Of a stretch of DNA of 64,000 nucleotides, positions 27,844 through 39,200 are shown in pieces (the first letter of the stretch is position 1; each line of letters begins with the position of its first letter). This stretch comes from CANLBN01 sp050633825 (GTDB lineage: Bacteria; Pseudomonadota; Gammaproteobacteria; Pseudomonadales; Cellvibrionaceae). The stretch spans positions 1 through 64,000 of the forward strand of contig JBOEHG010000028.1 in NCBI GenBank assembly GCA_050633825.1. The letters run 5' to 3'. The notes below the pieces were generated by a model. It did not search any database, was not told where the DNA came from, and saw only the letters and a list, made by a program, of their open reading frames with translations. The translations under genes and the position numbers were made by a program.

Positions 27844-28098
27844 TTAGGCAGCTTCGGGATGGCTAAGCTCTTCTGATTCAGCCTGAACTGTTGGAATAGG
27901 CGTCACTGTTGCGACTCTAGGTTCGGCCACTCTCCAGGGGTAAGCAGATGCTCCTTGCTGAAGCTTCACTCGAGAAAAACCAATATCTTCTAGTTGATGA
28001 TCTGTTAACTGAAGTAGCTCTCTTGAGACACGCTCATATGCTGATTGCTCAAAGAATTTAATAAATGTATCAGCTATTGCTTTAGCCACCTGTTTCAC
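27844..28098 (-). CDS. DUF1127 domain small protein
   Basis: An 84-residue protein if it begins at the GTG at 28098, which has AGGAG 8 bases upstream. A longer reading frame from 28188 would start inside the predicted promoter and is rejected. The body holds the DUF1127 (YjiS-like) motif YERVSRELLQLTDHQLEDIG followed by FSRVKLQQGA, then a Pro/Ala/Glu-rich tail. DUF1127 proteins are small, often basic and RNA-linked or stress-linked in alphaproteobacteria; the role here is unknown. It is a single-gene unit with its own promoter and terminator. Confidence 0.8.
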   Translation of the reverse strand: MKQVAKAIADTFIKFFEQSAYERVSRELLQLTDHQLEDIGFSRVKLQQGASAYPWRVAEPRVATVTPIPTVQAESEELSHPEAA

Positions 28099-28159
28099 GG
28101 TATTTACTCCTAATGTAGGTTGTATTAAATGCGCCGGTGAATGCGCTTGGTATGGTGTA

Positions 28160-28188
28160 ATAATACGAAGACAGGAGTGAGATAACAA
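28160..28188 (-). promoter_or_regulatory. Predicted promoter of the DUF1127 gene
   Basis: TTGTTA (-35, 28183-28188) and TATTAT (-10, 28160-28165) on the minus strand are 17 bases apart. Transcription from about 28153 gives a leader of roughly 55 bases with AGGAG before the GTG start at 28098. Confidence 0.6.
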
Positions 28189-28399
28189 ACGATAAAAAGT
28201 AAGGCTATAGCTTAGAAATTTTCACTCATAAGCCTAAAAATAACCGCAGTTAAAAGTATTGTTAAAAAAATTGAAGCAATTCGTTCAAAAAGATAAAAAC
28301 AAGTAAAGAGAAACACAAAAGGTAATAAGCTTAAGGCTTTTTCGTCTATACACTGACTATGACTAACTATGAAACGAACGAAAAATGAATACCGTAACG
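28189..28399. other. Intergenic stretch without a gene
   Basis: Between the NAD-kinase-like gene and the DUF1127 promoter. It is AT-rich with several A-runs. I see no convincing open frame, tRNA or strong hairpin. A weak AAGC/GCTT stem with a T-run near 28327-28341 on the plus strand is too short to call. Confidence 0.5.
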
Positions 28400-29536
28400 T
28401 TAGTCAAGCCCGCAAGAGAGGGGGTACATTGCCGTTTCCCGATAACCCGTAATAATTTTCACCCAGCCACTCCATTGTAGATCCAATTCCGGTGAGCCAC
28501 TATCCATTAACAAAGGGCGTCCGGCAAACGCTGATAGTTTTTTGGGTGAAATCAATATCAACAAATTATCTTTACCAACGAGTGTAAGCACCTCAGGTGA
28601 TAATTGTTGGTTGCCTCGACCGATAACGTGCCCTTGCATACCCGTTGCTGTCATAACAATATGGGTAGAGTGATAGGGGTGAGCCTTTAACAATGTGAGT
28701 AAGTCTTGTTCAGTGACATCAGCGGCTATTAATTCTCTACCAAGAATAACATCAAGCCCTAACAGCGTATTGGGTAAACCAAGTTCATCCATAAGCGCTT
28801 GTGGCGTTGTACCAGCACCAATGATATACAGTGCTGCTTCATCGATATCATCGGCAATTCCCGCAGCAATTTCAGCTTGCATACCGGTTTCATCTATTTC
28901 ACCGGAGTTTTTAACTTGTTGTATATAGCGGTTATCATTGGGAACCAATAATTCACCGTAATATTTAGCATTAATGCGTCCGGCTCTCAACTGCTCTTCA
29001 TCGATATCACGTACTTCTTGTTGACTGACTGAGACTGGCTTAGCCTGTAAAAATTGTTCCAATACACGGGCCGCTGCTTGTGGCGAAATCGCATAGACAC
29101 CTGAGTGCATTTTTACCCCAGCCGGAACCCCCAAGGCCAATACATTGGCGCCAATAGCATCAAAAACATTCCGTGCCGTTCCATCACCACCAGCAAATAG
29201 TAATAAATCAATGCCTTCTTGCACCAATTGCTGACAAAACCTAATCGTATCCTCCGCTGAGGTAGACGAAGCTAACGAACCAATAACCTTTGGAAGATAA
29301 CCTTCACTTAATAAACACGCCTCACCCATAGAGCCCGGCGCAGAAAACCAATCTATTTGATCAGCATAAGGTTTAAGCATCACTAATGTTACTGCGACTC
29401 TTTCATTAGACAAGCATTTAAGCCCTTGAGATAAAGCCTTATTAACAATCTCATCACCATCACTGCCTTTTAATGCAGCGCGCCCACCAATACCAGCAAC
29501 CGGGTTAACAACAAGACCTATACGTAATCGTTTCAA
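28400..29536 (-). CDS. ATP-NAD kinase family protein
   Basis: A 378-residue protein of the PpnK/AcoX-type kinase family. It starts RIGLVVNPVAGIGGRAALKG and carries the nucleotide-binding LLLFAGGDGTARNVFDAI and VLALGVPAGVKMHSGVYA. It is longer than classic NadK, matching the ATP-NAD/AcoX group whose substrate is unclear. It starts 5 bases after the stop of pdxB and is the last gene of the epmC-exonuclease-pdxB run. I would not call it the housekeeping NAD kinase. Confidence 0.8.
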   Translation of the reverse strand: MKRLRIGLVVNPVAGIGGRAALKGSDGDEIVNKALSQGLKCLSNERVAVTLVMLKPYADQIDWFSAPGSMGEACLLSEGYLPKVIGSLASSTSAEDTIRFCQQLVQEGIDLLLFAGGDGTARNVFDAIGANVLALGVPAGVKMHSGVYAISPQAAARVLEQFLQAKPVSVSQQEVRDIDEEQLRAGRINAKYYGELLVPNDNRYIQQVKNSGEIDETGMQAEIAAGIADDIDEAALYIIGAGTTPQALMDELGLPNTLLGLDVILGRELIAADVTEQDLLTLLKAHPYHSTHIVMTATGMQGHVIGRGNQQLSPEVLTLVGKDNLLILISPKKLSAFAGRPLLMDSGSPELDLQWSGWVKIITGYRETAMYPLSCGLD

Positions 29537-29541
29537 AATAG

Positions 29542-30723
29542 CTATTCCATTGAACTGTTATCTGAAATAGCCGCAAAAGCACTCTGTATACTCTTGTCTT
29601 CGATCCAGTCAGGTAATCTATAGTGGCTATATTCACGACGAACAGGGTATGTTTTTCTCAAATGATCAAAATGCTGAGCTATTGAACCGCCCTCTTCCAA
29701 GCCAGAGCTAAAAGTTCGTAAACGTTTGTCATCATCCTTTATGTTATAACACGCTAATAACAAAGCATTAAGCTGTGCTTGTGTCGATAATGAAGTCCAC
29801 TCTTTACTTACGTTCAAATTGGTTTTGTTATTACTGAGCAGGTGGCTTTTTTCTTTATAAAGAGTAGGTGTACTAGTCGATTCAATAGTGCGACTAGAGA
29901 AGCTCGATAATGCTTTTTGAAAAGCCTGATACACCATAAACGTACCCTGCTCTTTCCCTTCCAAACTATAACCGGCAATATGAGGTGTCGCCAACGTTAC
30001 CTTTTCTAATAAGTTCTGATTAATCTCGGGTTCGCTTTCCCACACATCTAAAGCGACTTTAAGAGAAGGTCGACGATTAATTTCTCTCAACAATGCCTGG
30101 TTATCAATAACAGCTCCCCTGCCACTATTAATTAAAAGCGCGTCATCACTCAGCCGAGACAACTGCTCCGAACCCAATAAGTGATAAGTAGGATAAGGGC
30201 CTGTTTTAGTTATAGGGGTATGACAGGTAATAATATCAGCTTGTAGTATCGTATTAAAATCAACACCATTAGGATGGTCTTTAGCCACTAAAAAAGGGTC
30301 ATAGTAATAATTTTTCACACCGAGCTGGGTCAAACGCTTGTGTAGACGTCCGCCAATATTGCCGTAACCAATAATACCAATATTTTTTTGTTGCCAGTCT
30401 TCTGTCGTCTCTGCCATTGCACTTAATACATATTGAACAACAGCATTTGCATTACAGCCCGGCGCATTACTCCATAAAATATGATTAGCCTCGAGGTAAT
30501 CTATATCCAAATGATCTGTCCCTATCGTACAACTGCCAACAAACTGTACTCTACTACCAGACAATAGCGCTTCATCAACGACTGTTATGGAACGAACCAG
30601 TAGAACATCCATCTCCCGACAATGCGCTGCTGTAATATCTCTACCCGGCATACAGGTAATATCACCATACTCAGAAAAAAATTCATGAACCAGTGGAATA
30701 TTTTGGTCTGCAAGTATTTTCAT
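29542..30723 (-). CDS. pdxB: Erythronate-4-phosphate dehydrogenase PdxB
   Basis: NAD-dependent dehydrogenase of the DXP-dependent vitamin B6 pathway; 393 residues. It has the D-2-hydroxyacid dehydrogenase core (IGIIGYGNIGGRLHKRL), catalytic Arg in LINSGRGAVID, Glu in LDVWESEPEI and His in LATPHIAGYS. The C-terminal PdxB dimerisation domain follows. Its product helps supply PLP, the cofactor needed by metZ, trpB and the aminotransferase domain of the assembly line. Confidence 0.94.
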   Translation of the reverse strand: MKILADQNIPLVHEFFSEYGDITCMPGRDITAAHCREMDVLLVRSITVVDEALLSGSRVQFVGSCTIGTDHLDIDYLEANHILWSNAPGCNANAVVQYVLSAMAETTEDWQQKNIGIIGYGNIGGRLHKRLTQLGVKNYYYDPFLVAKDHPNGVDFNTILQADIITCHTPITKTGPYPTYHLLGSEQLSRLSDDALLINSGRGAVIDNQALLREINRRPSLKVALDVWESEPEINQNLLEKVTLATPHIAGYSLEGKEQGTFMVYQAFQKALSSFSSRTIESTSTPTLYKEKSHLLSNNKTNLNVSKEWTSLSTQAQLNALLLACYNIKDDDKRLRTFSSGLEEGGSIAQHFDHLRKTYPVRREYSHYRLPDWIEDKSIQSAFAAISDNSSME

Positions 30724-30762
30724 TTATCTCAATTTTATATTGTTGTTTCAGATGCTAATAAC

Positions 30763-31656
30763 TTAATCTGACTTTAAGGTTCTTATACGTGAAAAAAGCC
30801 GTGGAAACCCCATGGAATGACAAAATTTCTCTAATTTTTTCCATTGAGGCTCTTTCCATTTTAGCTCGCTGACACGCTCAATAAGAGGAATGGTGACTAT
30901 TATTTTGGCAAGCTGTTGAGCGATTTCTATTTGTTCACGGTGCTCACGCAACTTAGGTGATAATGTTTTCGCTCCACGTAATGGCAGCGACGATAAACTC
31001 TCTATATTTTCAAATAGAATAGATAAGGAACCATAATTCCCTAATAATGCTTGCGCTGTCTTGGGACCAATACCAGGAACACCGGGAATATCATCACTCG
31101 TATCGCCGACCAAAGCGAGGTAATCAATCATTTGATCCGCTCGAACACCAAATTTTTTGTAGATATCCTCTTGAAAATGTTTCTTTTCAGCAGCGTAATC
31201 CCAAAGATAATCATGTTCACGAGCGATCAGTTGTCCAAGATCCTTATCGCGAGTGAGTATCGCTATGGGCGCTTTAGTGCGTACTAGCTTTCGATATAAA
31301 CTTCCTAGTAAATCATCAGCTTCATAACGATCGCTACCATAGGTCTGTATACCCATAAGATCAGTAACAGTACGGCATGCATTTAACTGAAATGCTAAAC
31401 CTTCATCCGGTAATGCACGACTACACTTATAATCCGCATAAATTTCATTGCGAAAACAAGTTTCCAGGCTTTCATCAAAACATGCCGCAACTCTTTGTGG
31501 TTGCTGCTCCAGCAATAAACGTACAAGAAAGGTTGTATATCCATAAACCGCGGCGGTTGGCCAACTTTCATTTTCACTGTACCAATTATCGGGTAATGAG
31601 AAATAATATTGAAAAATATAGATTGAAGAGTCTATCAACAAACTAGGTTTAGCCAT
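30763..31656 (-). CDS. 5'-3' exonuclease (flap endonuclease family, ExoIX/PolA-N-like)
   Basis: A 297-residue stand-alone relative of the 5' nuclease domain of DNA polymerase I. Metal-binding acids lie in SLLIDSSIY, YEADDLLGS and ILTRDKDLGQL; the helix-hairpin-helix DNA-binding part is DDIPGVPGIGPKTAQALL. It probably trims flaps or RNA primers. It is longer than E. coli Xni (about 250 residues), so I give no gene symbol. It starts 2 bases after epmC ends. Confidence 0.87.
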   Translation of the reverse strand: MAKPSLLIDSSIYIFQYYFSLPDNWYSENESWPTAAVYGYTTFLVRLLLEQQPQRVAACFDESLETCFRNEIYADYKCSRALPDEGLAFQLNACRTVTDLMGIQTYGSDRYEADDLLGSLYRKLVRTKAPIAILTRDKDLGQLIAREHDYLWDYAAEKKHFQEDIYKKFGVRADQMIDYLALVGDTSDDIPGVPGIGPKTAQALLGNYGSLSILFENIESLSSLPLRGAKTLSPKLREHREQIEIAQQLAKIIVTIPLIERVSELKWKEPQWKKLEKFCHSMGFPRLFSRIRTLKSD

Positions 31657-31658
31657 AC

Positions 31659-32303
31659 TTATAGTGCCTCTTCCATATAGAGAGCGGCATTAAGTACCTT
31701 ATCATTTACAACATTATGGAAATTAGGTGTATTTGGTAACATTTGGTAATGATGACCTACTAAAGCGTTTATCCACTTTATTGCTCTGGCATTGAGTCCG
31801 TAATCGCAATACGCTCTGGCTTGAGCGGCAATTGCTTTTTTAAATAACGGACTAATACCCACATCATTATCTAAGTTATCTGCACTGACTTTAAATTGAA
31901 TGTCGCAGGCTGTAGAAAATAACCACTCCAGGGCCTGTGGTTTCACTTCGACTTGTTCGAATTCAGATTGTTGAGACGCGTTACGCCCATCGGGAACATA
32001 CCAATAACCGTAATCCCTCATTAAGCGCCTTGCCTCACCGGCAATACACCAATGAGCAATTTCATGCAAAGCACTGGAGCAATAATCCCGAGTAAAGATA
32101 ATACGATGGAAAGTTGACTCAGCATCCACCGGGATATATTCAGGCTCTGCCCCGCCACTGACTAAATAGGTGTTTAAAGAGGTGCCAAATGTGCGTTGAA
32201 ATAGACGAACCAGTTGCTCAGCATCAATCTGATTTCTTTTTATAGGCGTACAAATAGTAGTCAAGCTAATATCAGGCGTAATATTTTTTTCAAAAAACTG
32301 CAT
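31659..32303 (-). CDS. epmC: Elongation factor P hydroxylase EpmC
   Basis: A 214-residue relative of E. coli YfcM/EpmC, which hydroxylates the modified lysine of elongation factor P. The metal motif SALHEIAHWCIAGEARR and the strongly conserved GYWYVPDGR and FEQVEVKPQALEWLF segments match. It carries about 30 more N-terminal residues than E. coli EpmC. Its partners epmA and epmB are not in the window. It leads the run epmC-exonuclease-pdxB-kinase. Confidence 0.9.
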   Translation of the reverse strand: MQFFEKNITPDISLTTICTPIKRNQIDAEQLVRLFQRTFGTSLNTYLVSGGAEPEYIPVDAESTFHRIIFTRDYCSSALHEIAHWCIAGEARRLMRDYGYWYVPDGRNASQQSEFEQVEVKPQALEWLFSTACDIQFKVSADNLDNDVGISPLFKKAIAAQARAYCDYGLNARAIKWINALVGHHYQMLPNTPNFHNVVNDKVLNAALYMEEAL

Positions 32304-32520
32304 TTTTAGGTTGTGCTTTTGTCCAACTAGATATACCTTTAGATTAACTGTGACACATTATTGCCATTTATGCCATATATTGTGCTTTACAGTAGAGCGT
32401 AACGCTATAAGTTGTGTTAAATGTCTTCTGCTGAATATTTCGTTTTTCGACAGGGTACTTGCTTTACGTACCACCATAAGATATGGCCAAGTCAAATCTT
32501 AATTAGCTGAGGGGCGTATT

Positions 32521-33225
32521 ATGGATACCTCGGATGAAACCAGCAACAGTGATAATGTCGTCGATATATTTAGCGGCAAACCCGTCGCCGATGTCGATGA
32601 AGAACGCATTATCCGCCTTTCTCCTGAGCTTGATGGCTTGGAGATGCTCTATTCCAATGATGCCAGCGATGGTCGACTCTTCAGTTTACAAGTTCTCTGT
32701 TGGGGCCTAAAAGCTAGTGGAGAAGTTGTAGGTCTTGTACCTTGGCTCAATCAAATTATGTCTTGCCCTGAATTGTGTGACCCCCTAAATGGCCATTGGG
32801 AAGGTTATTATGATCCCGGTATCGATGATGTATTCGAAGAACCTCCCATCCATAAAATTGTCGAGCTGGAAACTGCTGCTGACTACTATGAATATCAGTG
32901 TGATAACCCAGATGATATTATTCAGGAAGTACCCGATACCATAGGCACCCATGCGATTTTATCTGAGGATGGTTTCCAAAGCCTTACTTTGTCAGAAGTC
33001 ATCAGCTGGCGCTTGTATCATGACGGTTCTATTTCTGGCATGTTGGCAGATCACGATAAAGTAGCTTCGACCCCTATTCTTCCCGGCGATACCTGTCTTT
33101 ACCCTGCACAGGAAAACCCAAAGTTTAAGTACTTCTTTCAACACCATATTGCGAATAAAATTAAATCTCGCGACCCTGAAGCGATTGCAGCAATTTCTTT
33201 ATTGGTAGAAGACGATAAAGCTTAG
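32521..33225 (+). CDS. Conserved-looking acidic protein of unknown function
   Basis: A 234-residue soluble, acidic protein with no signal peptide or membrane segment. A clear GAGGGG ribosome site precedes the ATG. It contains DGRLFSLQVLCWGLKASGEVVGLVPWL and NGHWEGYYDP, repeated Trp/Tyr/Asp-rich stretches that look like a folded domain, but I do not recognise the family. It is divergent from epmC and convergent with the NRPS-PKS gene, so it is probably outside that operon. Confidence 0.7.
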   Translation: MDTSDETSNSDNVVDIFSGKPVADVDEERIIRLSPELDGLEMLYSNDASDGRLFSLQVLCWGLKASGEVVGLVPWLNQIMSCPELCDPLNGHWEGYYDPGIDDVFEEPPIHKIVELETAADYYEYQCDNPDDIIQEVPDTIGTHAILSEDGFQSLTLSEVISWRLYHDGSISGMLADHDKVASTPILPGDTCLYPAQENPKFKYFFQHHIANKIKSRDPEAIAAISLLVEDDKA

Positions 33226-33262
33226 GCCATCATTCGTTTAGCGGCTAAAGCTTATGTCTTAT
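33215..33262. terminator. Possible bidirectional terminator at the end of the NRPS-PKS gene
   Basis: AAGCTTAGGCC (at the stop of the plus-strand gene) and GGCTAAAGCTT form an imperfect stem around a loop. On the plus strand TTATTTTTCTC follows. It lies between two convergent stops. Two mismatches in the stem keep confidence low. Confidence 0.4.
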
Positions 33263-36200
33263 TTTTCTCTATGTTGACAAATAACCTCACTTAAAGCTTT
33301 AGCAACTGCAGATACATTAGGTTCTTTCAATAAGTTAGAGTGATTACCTGGCACATCTACAATGGTATGATTGGCCGTTAAGACTGATTTCCAACCTAAA
33401 CCTTTTTCTAAACGCAGCGAACCCATCTCAGATAAATCAGTAGCCTGAAAAACAACGGCATCACCATCATAGGTATTATTTTTAGCATCCCAATTGACAA
33501 TCGACTTCCAAAGTAAATCACCGCGACGCTCAATTAAGTGAGAATTATATAAACGTTGCTCTGATTTTTTCCCCATCTTACTGGCGGGCTTATTAGCCTG
33601 ACCTTTTAATTTAGACAATAAGGATAAAATACCTTTTATACTTTGTTTAATTTTAGATGAATAGGTATTAATAATGCCACGAGGTAACATTGTATCCAAC
33701 AAACCAACCAAGGCAACCTCTTTACCCATTGCACGTAAACGCCTTGCTACTTCGATAGACACAACACCACCACTTGAAAAGCCCAACAAGTAATATGGAC
33801 CATCTATCTTGGTTTCCAAAATCAACTCAACATATTCATCAGCCAAACTATTAATATCAATAATCGATTTTTTAGATTCTTGCTCGGAAAATACTCCCTG
33901 TAGAAAATCATTTTCCTGCTTTCCGAGCAGAGCATAAACAGAATATCCTTCACCCAAAAAATTGGCTAGCGCTGAATAAATTTGTATACCCATCAAGCAA
34001 AAAATAGGTAGGCCTTTCTTTTCATAGCGCAATTCGATAATAGGTTTAATTGAAAACTGGCTGTGGTCATTACGAATATAAGCAACTAACTGTTGCAGGG
34101 TTGATACTTGCAAAAGAATGGCCATAGGCAAATTAACACCTAAAGTATTATTGAGCTCAACAATCAATTTTACTGCAGCGAGAGAGTCTCCACCATTATG
34201 AAAAAAATCATCTTCCATATTAATATCATGATTACTCAAATATTTTTGGAACAACTTAAATACAATAATATCAACATCATTTTTAGGCAAAACACTGCTA
34301 TTTTTTGAACTTACAACTGCCCTTTTAACATTCTCAACTGAGGGTAATTTAGCACGGTCAACTTTGCCATTACTATTAAGTGGCAAACTATCAAGCTGGA
34401 TAAAAATACCGGGAACCATATAATCTGGCAACAAACCCTGAAGGTGCTGATGAAGCACTTGTGTATCACTTATATTTTCCTGTACAGTAAAATAACCCAC
34501 TAAGACATCTCGTCCTTGGTTATCTTTTTGCGCATGAACAACACACGCTTCTATTAGAGAATGAGAAAGCAATACAGCCTCTATTTCTCCAAGCTCAATA
34601 CGAAAACCACGTATTTTGACTTGAAAATCCTTTCTACCCATATATTCTAGCGAGCCATCTTCACGTAAGCGTGCCAGATCACCCGTATCATAAATAAGAG
34701 AATCTTTATCATTAGCAAATGGGTTAGCTTGAAATTTTTCTTCTGTTAATGCTTCTCGCTTATAATAACCTGCCGCAACACCTGCACCACCAATCCATAA
34801 GGAACCAGAAACACCCACTGGCAACTGATTTTTTTCCTTATCAAGAATATAAAGTGTTGTATTATCAATGGGTTTACCAATGAGTACTGGTTTATTATTT
34901 TCCAATTCTTCTGGTACTACACGCTGAATGGTTGACCAAATAGTTGTCTCTGTAGGTCCATACACATTCCAAAATTCCATAGAAGCAGGGATAGTCGAAG
35001 CCAATTCGGCTGACAGAGCTTCGCCGCCACACCAACCTCTGAGCTTTTGTGGTAATTGACCACCATAGGATAATAATAATTGCCATGTGGTAGGCACACA
35101 CTGTAAAACACTGACATCATAGTCATCCAATAACTCGCTTAATTTTTCAGGATCTTGGGCGGTGTTTTCTTCAGCGATGATTACACTTGCACCGATCGAG
35201 AGAGGTAAAAACAACTCTAAACCAGCAATATCAAAAGCAGCTGTCGTAATTGCAAACAGCCTATCTTCTTGTGTAAAACCCGGTGCAACTTGAAATGAGC
35301 GAATAATATTAGACAAACCAAGATGCTTTACCGCTACACCTTTAGGCTTACCCGTAGAGCCCGAGGTATAAATAACATAAGCGATATCAGATAGATTAAT
35401 CTGCGTATTAAAACCCACCTCATTAAGATCACTATTATTGGATAAAGTGTTTACATTCAGTATAAGATCTGCCGATTTTTCAATTTCATCAGGCAAAGTT
35501 TTATTAGTAATTAAAGCTGCCACATTGGCATCACTTAAAATATAGGAAAGTCGATTAGCAGGCTGATGAGGGTCCAATGGGACATAAGCACAACCCATTC
35601 TCATCACCGCTAACATCGCAAGAGGCAAGTCAACACCACGCTCAAGATAAATACCAACTAAACCCTTTGGTTTTACTCCCTGTTTTTGTAACGACTGGCA
35701 AATAGCATTTACCTTAGAAGCCGCTTGTCGATAAGTCACTTTTTCGTTTTGAAATTCAATCGCTATTTTATCAGGATATTTATCAGCACTCTGATTAAAC
35801 CAATCTGGCACGGCAGACAAAGTTGAAGGATCTTTTTCCGTTTGATTCCACTGTCGAAAGCAAATGTGCTCTGCAGATGAAACCAAAGGCAATGTATTAA
35901 TCGATAAATCTGCATTTTTAACAATAGCCCTTAATAATTCGACAAAAGCCTCTGCTCGATATTGCATTGTTTTCACTGAAAACAATTGCTTATTAAAAGA
36001 CCACTGAGCCTCTAATATTTCTCCTTTATCTTCCAAGTTAAGCGCTAACTCAAAGGGTTCAGCAATGCGGGTATTACTCGTGAATGCTGCCAATTGTTCA
36101 CCAAAACTTAAATCACCAATATTTTTATCAAGGTTAAAAGTAATAGGGATTAAAGGAATTCGACTGGCATCGCGTGGAATCGACATAGCAGAGATCAATG

Positions 36201-39200
36201 AACCCATAGTAACATTAGGGTGATCAAAACCTTCCAATAATCGTGTATTTAATGATTGCAAAAACTCAGAGAATGTTTGCTCAAATGATACATTCACCCG
36301 GAACGGTAAGACATTAACGCAATGCCCTACCAAGTGCATCATCCCTGATGATAATTGACCTGCATAAGGAACACCGATCACGAAATCATCGCGCTGAGAC
36401 AGTTTCGCTATATAGGTGCAAAAAGCTGCATAAGTTAATGCAAAGAAGCCTGTTTTTGTTTTTCTGGAAAGCATACGCAATTGCTGAGTCAGCTCTTTAT
36501 CAATTACGCTATCAATACGTTCTGCAGCATAAGTCCGTTGCGCTGGACGTGGGAAATCAGCAGGCAAATCAAGATCTAAAGCGGGTGGTGAATGTTGTTG
36601 TAGCCAATAAGCCAAATCCGCATTACGTGTATCTTGTTGTTCAAGCAATGAATACTTTTCATAACTATCAGGAATGGGTAACTCTACGACCTGAGTATTT
36701 AGCAAACCAGTATAAATAGCCGGTAATTCTGTTAGCAAAATACCAAAAGACCAACCATCACAAATAATATGGTGCAAGGTTAAAATAATGCGTGTTGCCT
36801 TATCCGGTAACAAACAGATAGAAGCACGTACTAGAGGGCCTGCACCTAAATCAAAGGGAGTCCGCATTTCCTTATCAACAATCGTTACTATCGACAAGGA
36901 ATTATTAGATTGATTTTCGGATAAATCGATAATTTGAATAGGAATATCGATAGATTCCTTAAAATAAATTGACTGACCGTCTTCACTTACATTCATTCGT
37001 AAAGCTTCATGACGTTCAGCCAGTTTATGTAGAGCCTTTGAGAATACTTCTTTATCAATTGAGTCTGGCAAACTCAAAGAAATACTTTCATTATAAGCAA
37101 GATTGGCATCATCTCCGCCAATTTGAATTGCCAGCCAAATTTCTTTTTGAGCTTCCGTCATTAATATAGGCGGCGCTTCGAGTGGCATTGCCATTGCTCG
37201 TGAAATATTTTCTTCTCCATCTGGCAAGGCAAGCCTTGGTGGCACCACACTGACTTGTGGACCCTTATATTGACTAGCGCTATAGGTATCATCTCTTCCT
37301 GAAATCATCCCGCCTGCACGCATTTCCAATGCACTATCTTTGAAAGCATCGATAACATAATCAATATCATCATCATCGTGAGCAGCCGTCATATAAGAAG
37401 GGAAACCTTCCAGCATGAAAACACCTCGTTCACGCAGGTGTGCTCCCAATAAAGGACCAAATTTTTGATCCTCTGCAATGCGTAAATACATTAACGAACC
37501 ACAGTTAGGCATTTGAAAAGGCATATCATTCTCAGTAAACCAACGGTCAACTGTACCTGCCAACTTATCACCTTTGGCATTAACTGCTTTCCAAAAATGA
37601 GCGGGTTGCTGCTTAAAAAAGGTAAGCATTGATTTAAGACTTGCCATAGCCAAAGGGTGACGGACAAAAGTACCTGCAAAGAAAGTAACCGGTGCCTCTG
37701 GAAAGCTATTATCACCGTATTGCCATTGGCCACCGTCAAAGGTATCCATATACTCTGCTTTACCTGAAACCACACCCAGTGGTATTCCACCACCAATCAC
37801 CTTTCCATAAGTTACAAGATCGGCATCAACTCCATAAAATGCCTGAGCACCTCTAGGACCAAAGCGGAAACCGGTGACTACCTCATCAAAAATAAAGAGT
37901 GCACCTGCATTACGGGTGATTTCGCGCACTTCTCTAATAAATTCTACCGGTTGAAATTCAGGGCGTCGGCTTTGTACCGGCTCCACCATAACGGCAGCAA
38001 GTTGTGATGCATTTTGGCGAATATAATCTAAAGATTGAGGTGTACCATAAGGCAAAACAACAACATTACTAACCGCATCGCGGGGAATACCGGGCGCCAT
38101 AGGCATGGTTCGCGGTCCATTTTTACTATCAATTCCCCTAACTAAAACCTCATCGAAATTACCATGATAATCTCTAGCAAACATCACAATTTTATCGCGA
38201 CTAGTACAAGTACGCGCTAAACGCATTGCTGCATAGACCGCTTCTGAACCAGTACATACAAAGCTTGCACGATCGTTTCCGGTAACTTCACAAAAGAGTT
38301 GAGCTGCTTCCATCGCAATTAAACTTTGCGGCCCGACTTCAAACCCGGCATCAATTTGTTCATGTAATGCTGTTGTTACATGATCTGGTGAGTGACCTAA
38401 AAACCCCGGGCCAAAACCATTTAAGATATCAATATATTCATTACCATCAACGTCGATTAGGCGAGAACCTTTCGATTTTACGGTAACAATTTGATAAACA
38501 ATTTCTTTCCACAATCGATTAAAACCAGAAGCCGTACGAGGGTCTGCATGATAAGTACGATATTGCGTGGTTAACGCTTTTGATTTTTTTGTTTTCTCAG
38601 AATAACGCTTAACTAAGGTATCAATATGTTGTCGTTGTTGAGGGCTTAAATCGTCAGCAGTGTCACTTTTATTTTCTACTGAAACAATCGGAACAACGGT
38701 TTTTCCTGTGGCCTTTTGTTCTATACCACTTTCATTACTGCTATCTTTTGTTTGTCTTGCAAGCTCGAGGGTATTTTTCGCTGTAGCTGAAACCGTATTT
38801 TTATAACTTCCCTGACTTTCAATATGTGCGGCTAAATCGCTAAGGGTGTCAAAACCATCAATTAACTGACGCAATGTGACGGCAATACCGAAATCATTGG
38901 CCAACTCTTTAATTGCTTGGGTTAATAAAAGCGAATCAAAACCCATTTCGAGAAAGGAGAGATCGCTTTCCATATCATCCGGATCAAAACCTGAAAGGTC
39001 GCTTAACATATTTCTTAAGGCATCAATAACACTAAGATCAGACTTTTTAGCTTCTACTGTATTTTCTTTTGTATTGGCCGAACTTATATTCGCCGCACTA
39101 TCATTTGCTATCGATGGCAAAACATCGACAGGCTCAACCCAAAAACGCTTTCGCTGAAAAGGATAAGCAGGTAATTTAACCTTAGTCGGTGTTGAATTAG

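Noticed and set aside
32311..32502. 63-residue plus-strand frame upstream of the unknown protein
   Set aside because: Cys/His-rich random-looking sequence, no ribosome site; it lies in a divergent intergenic region.
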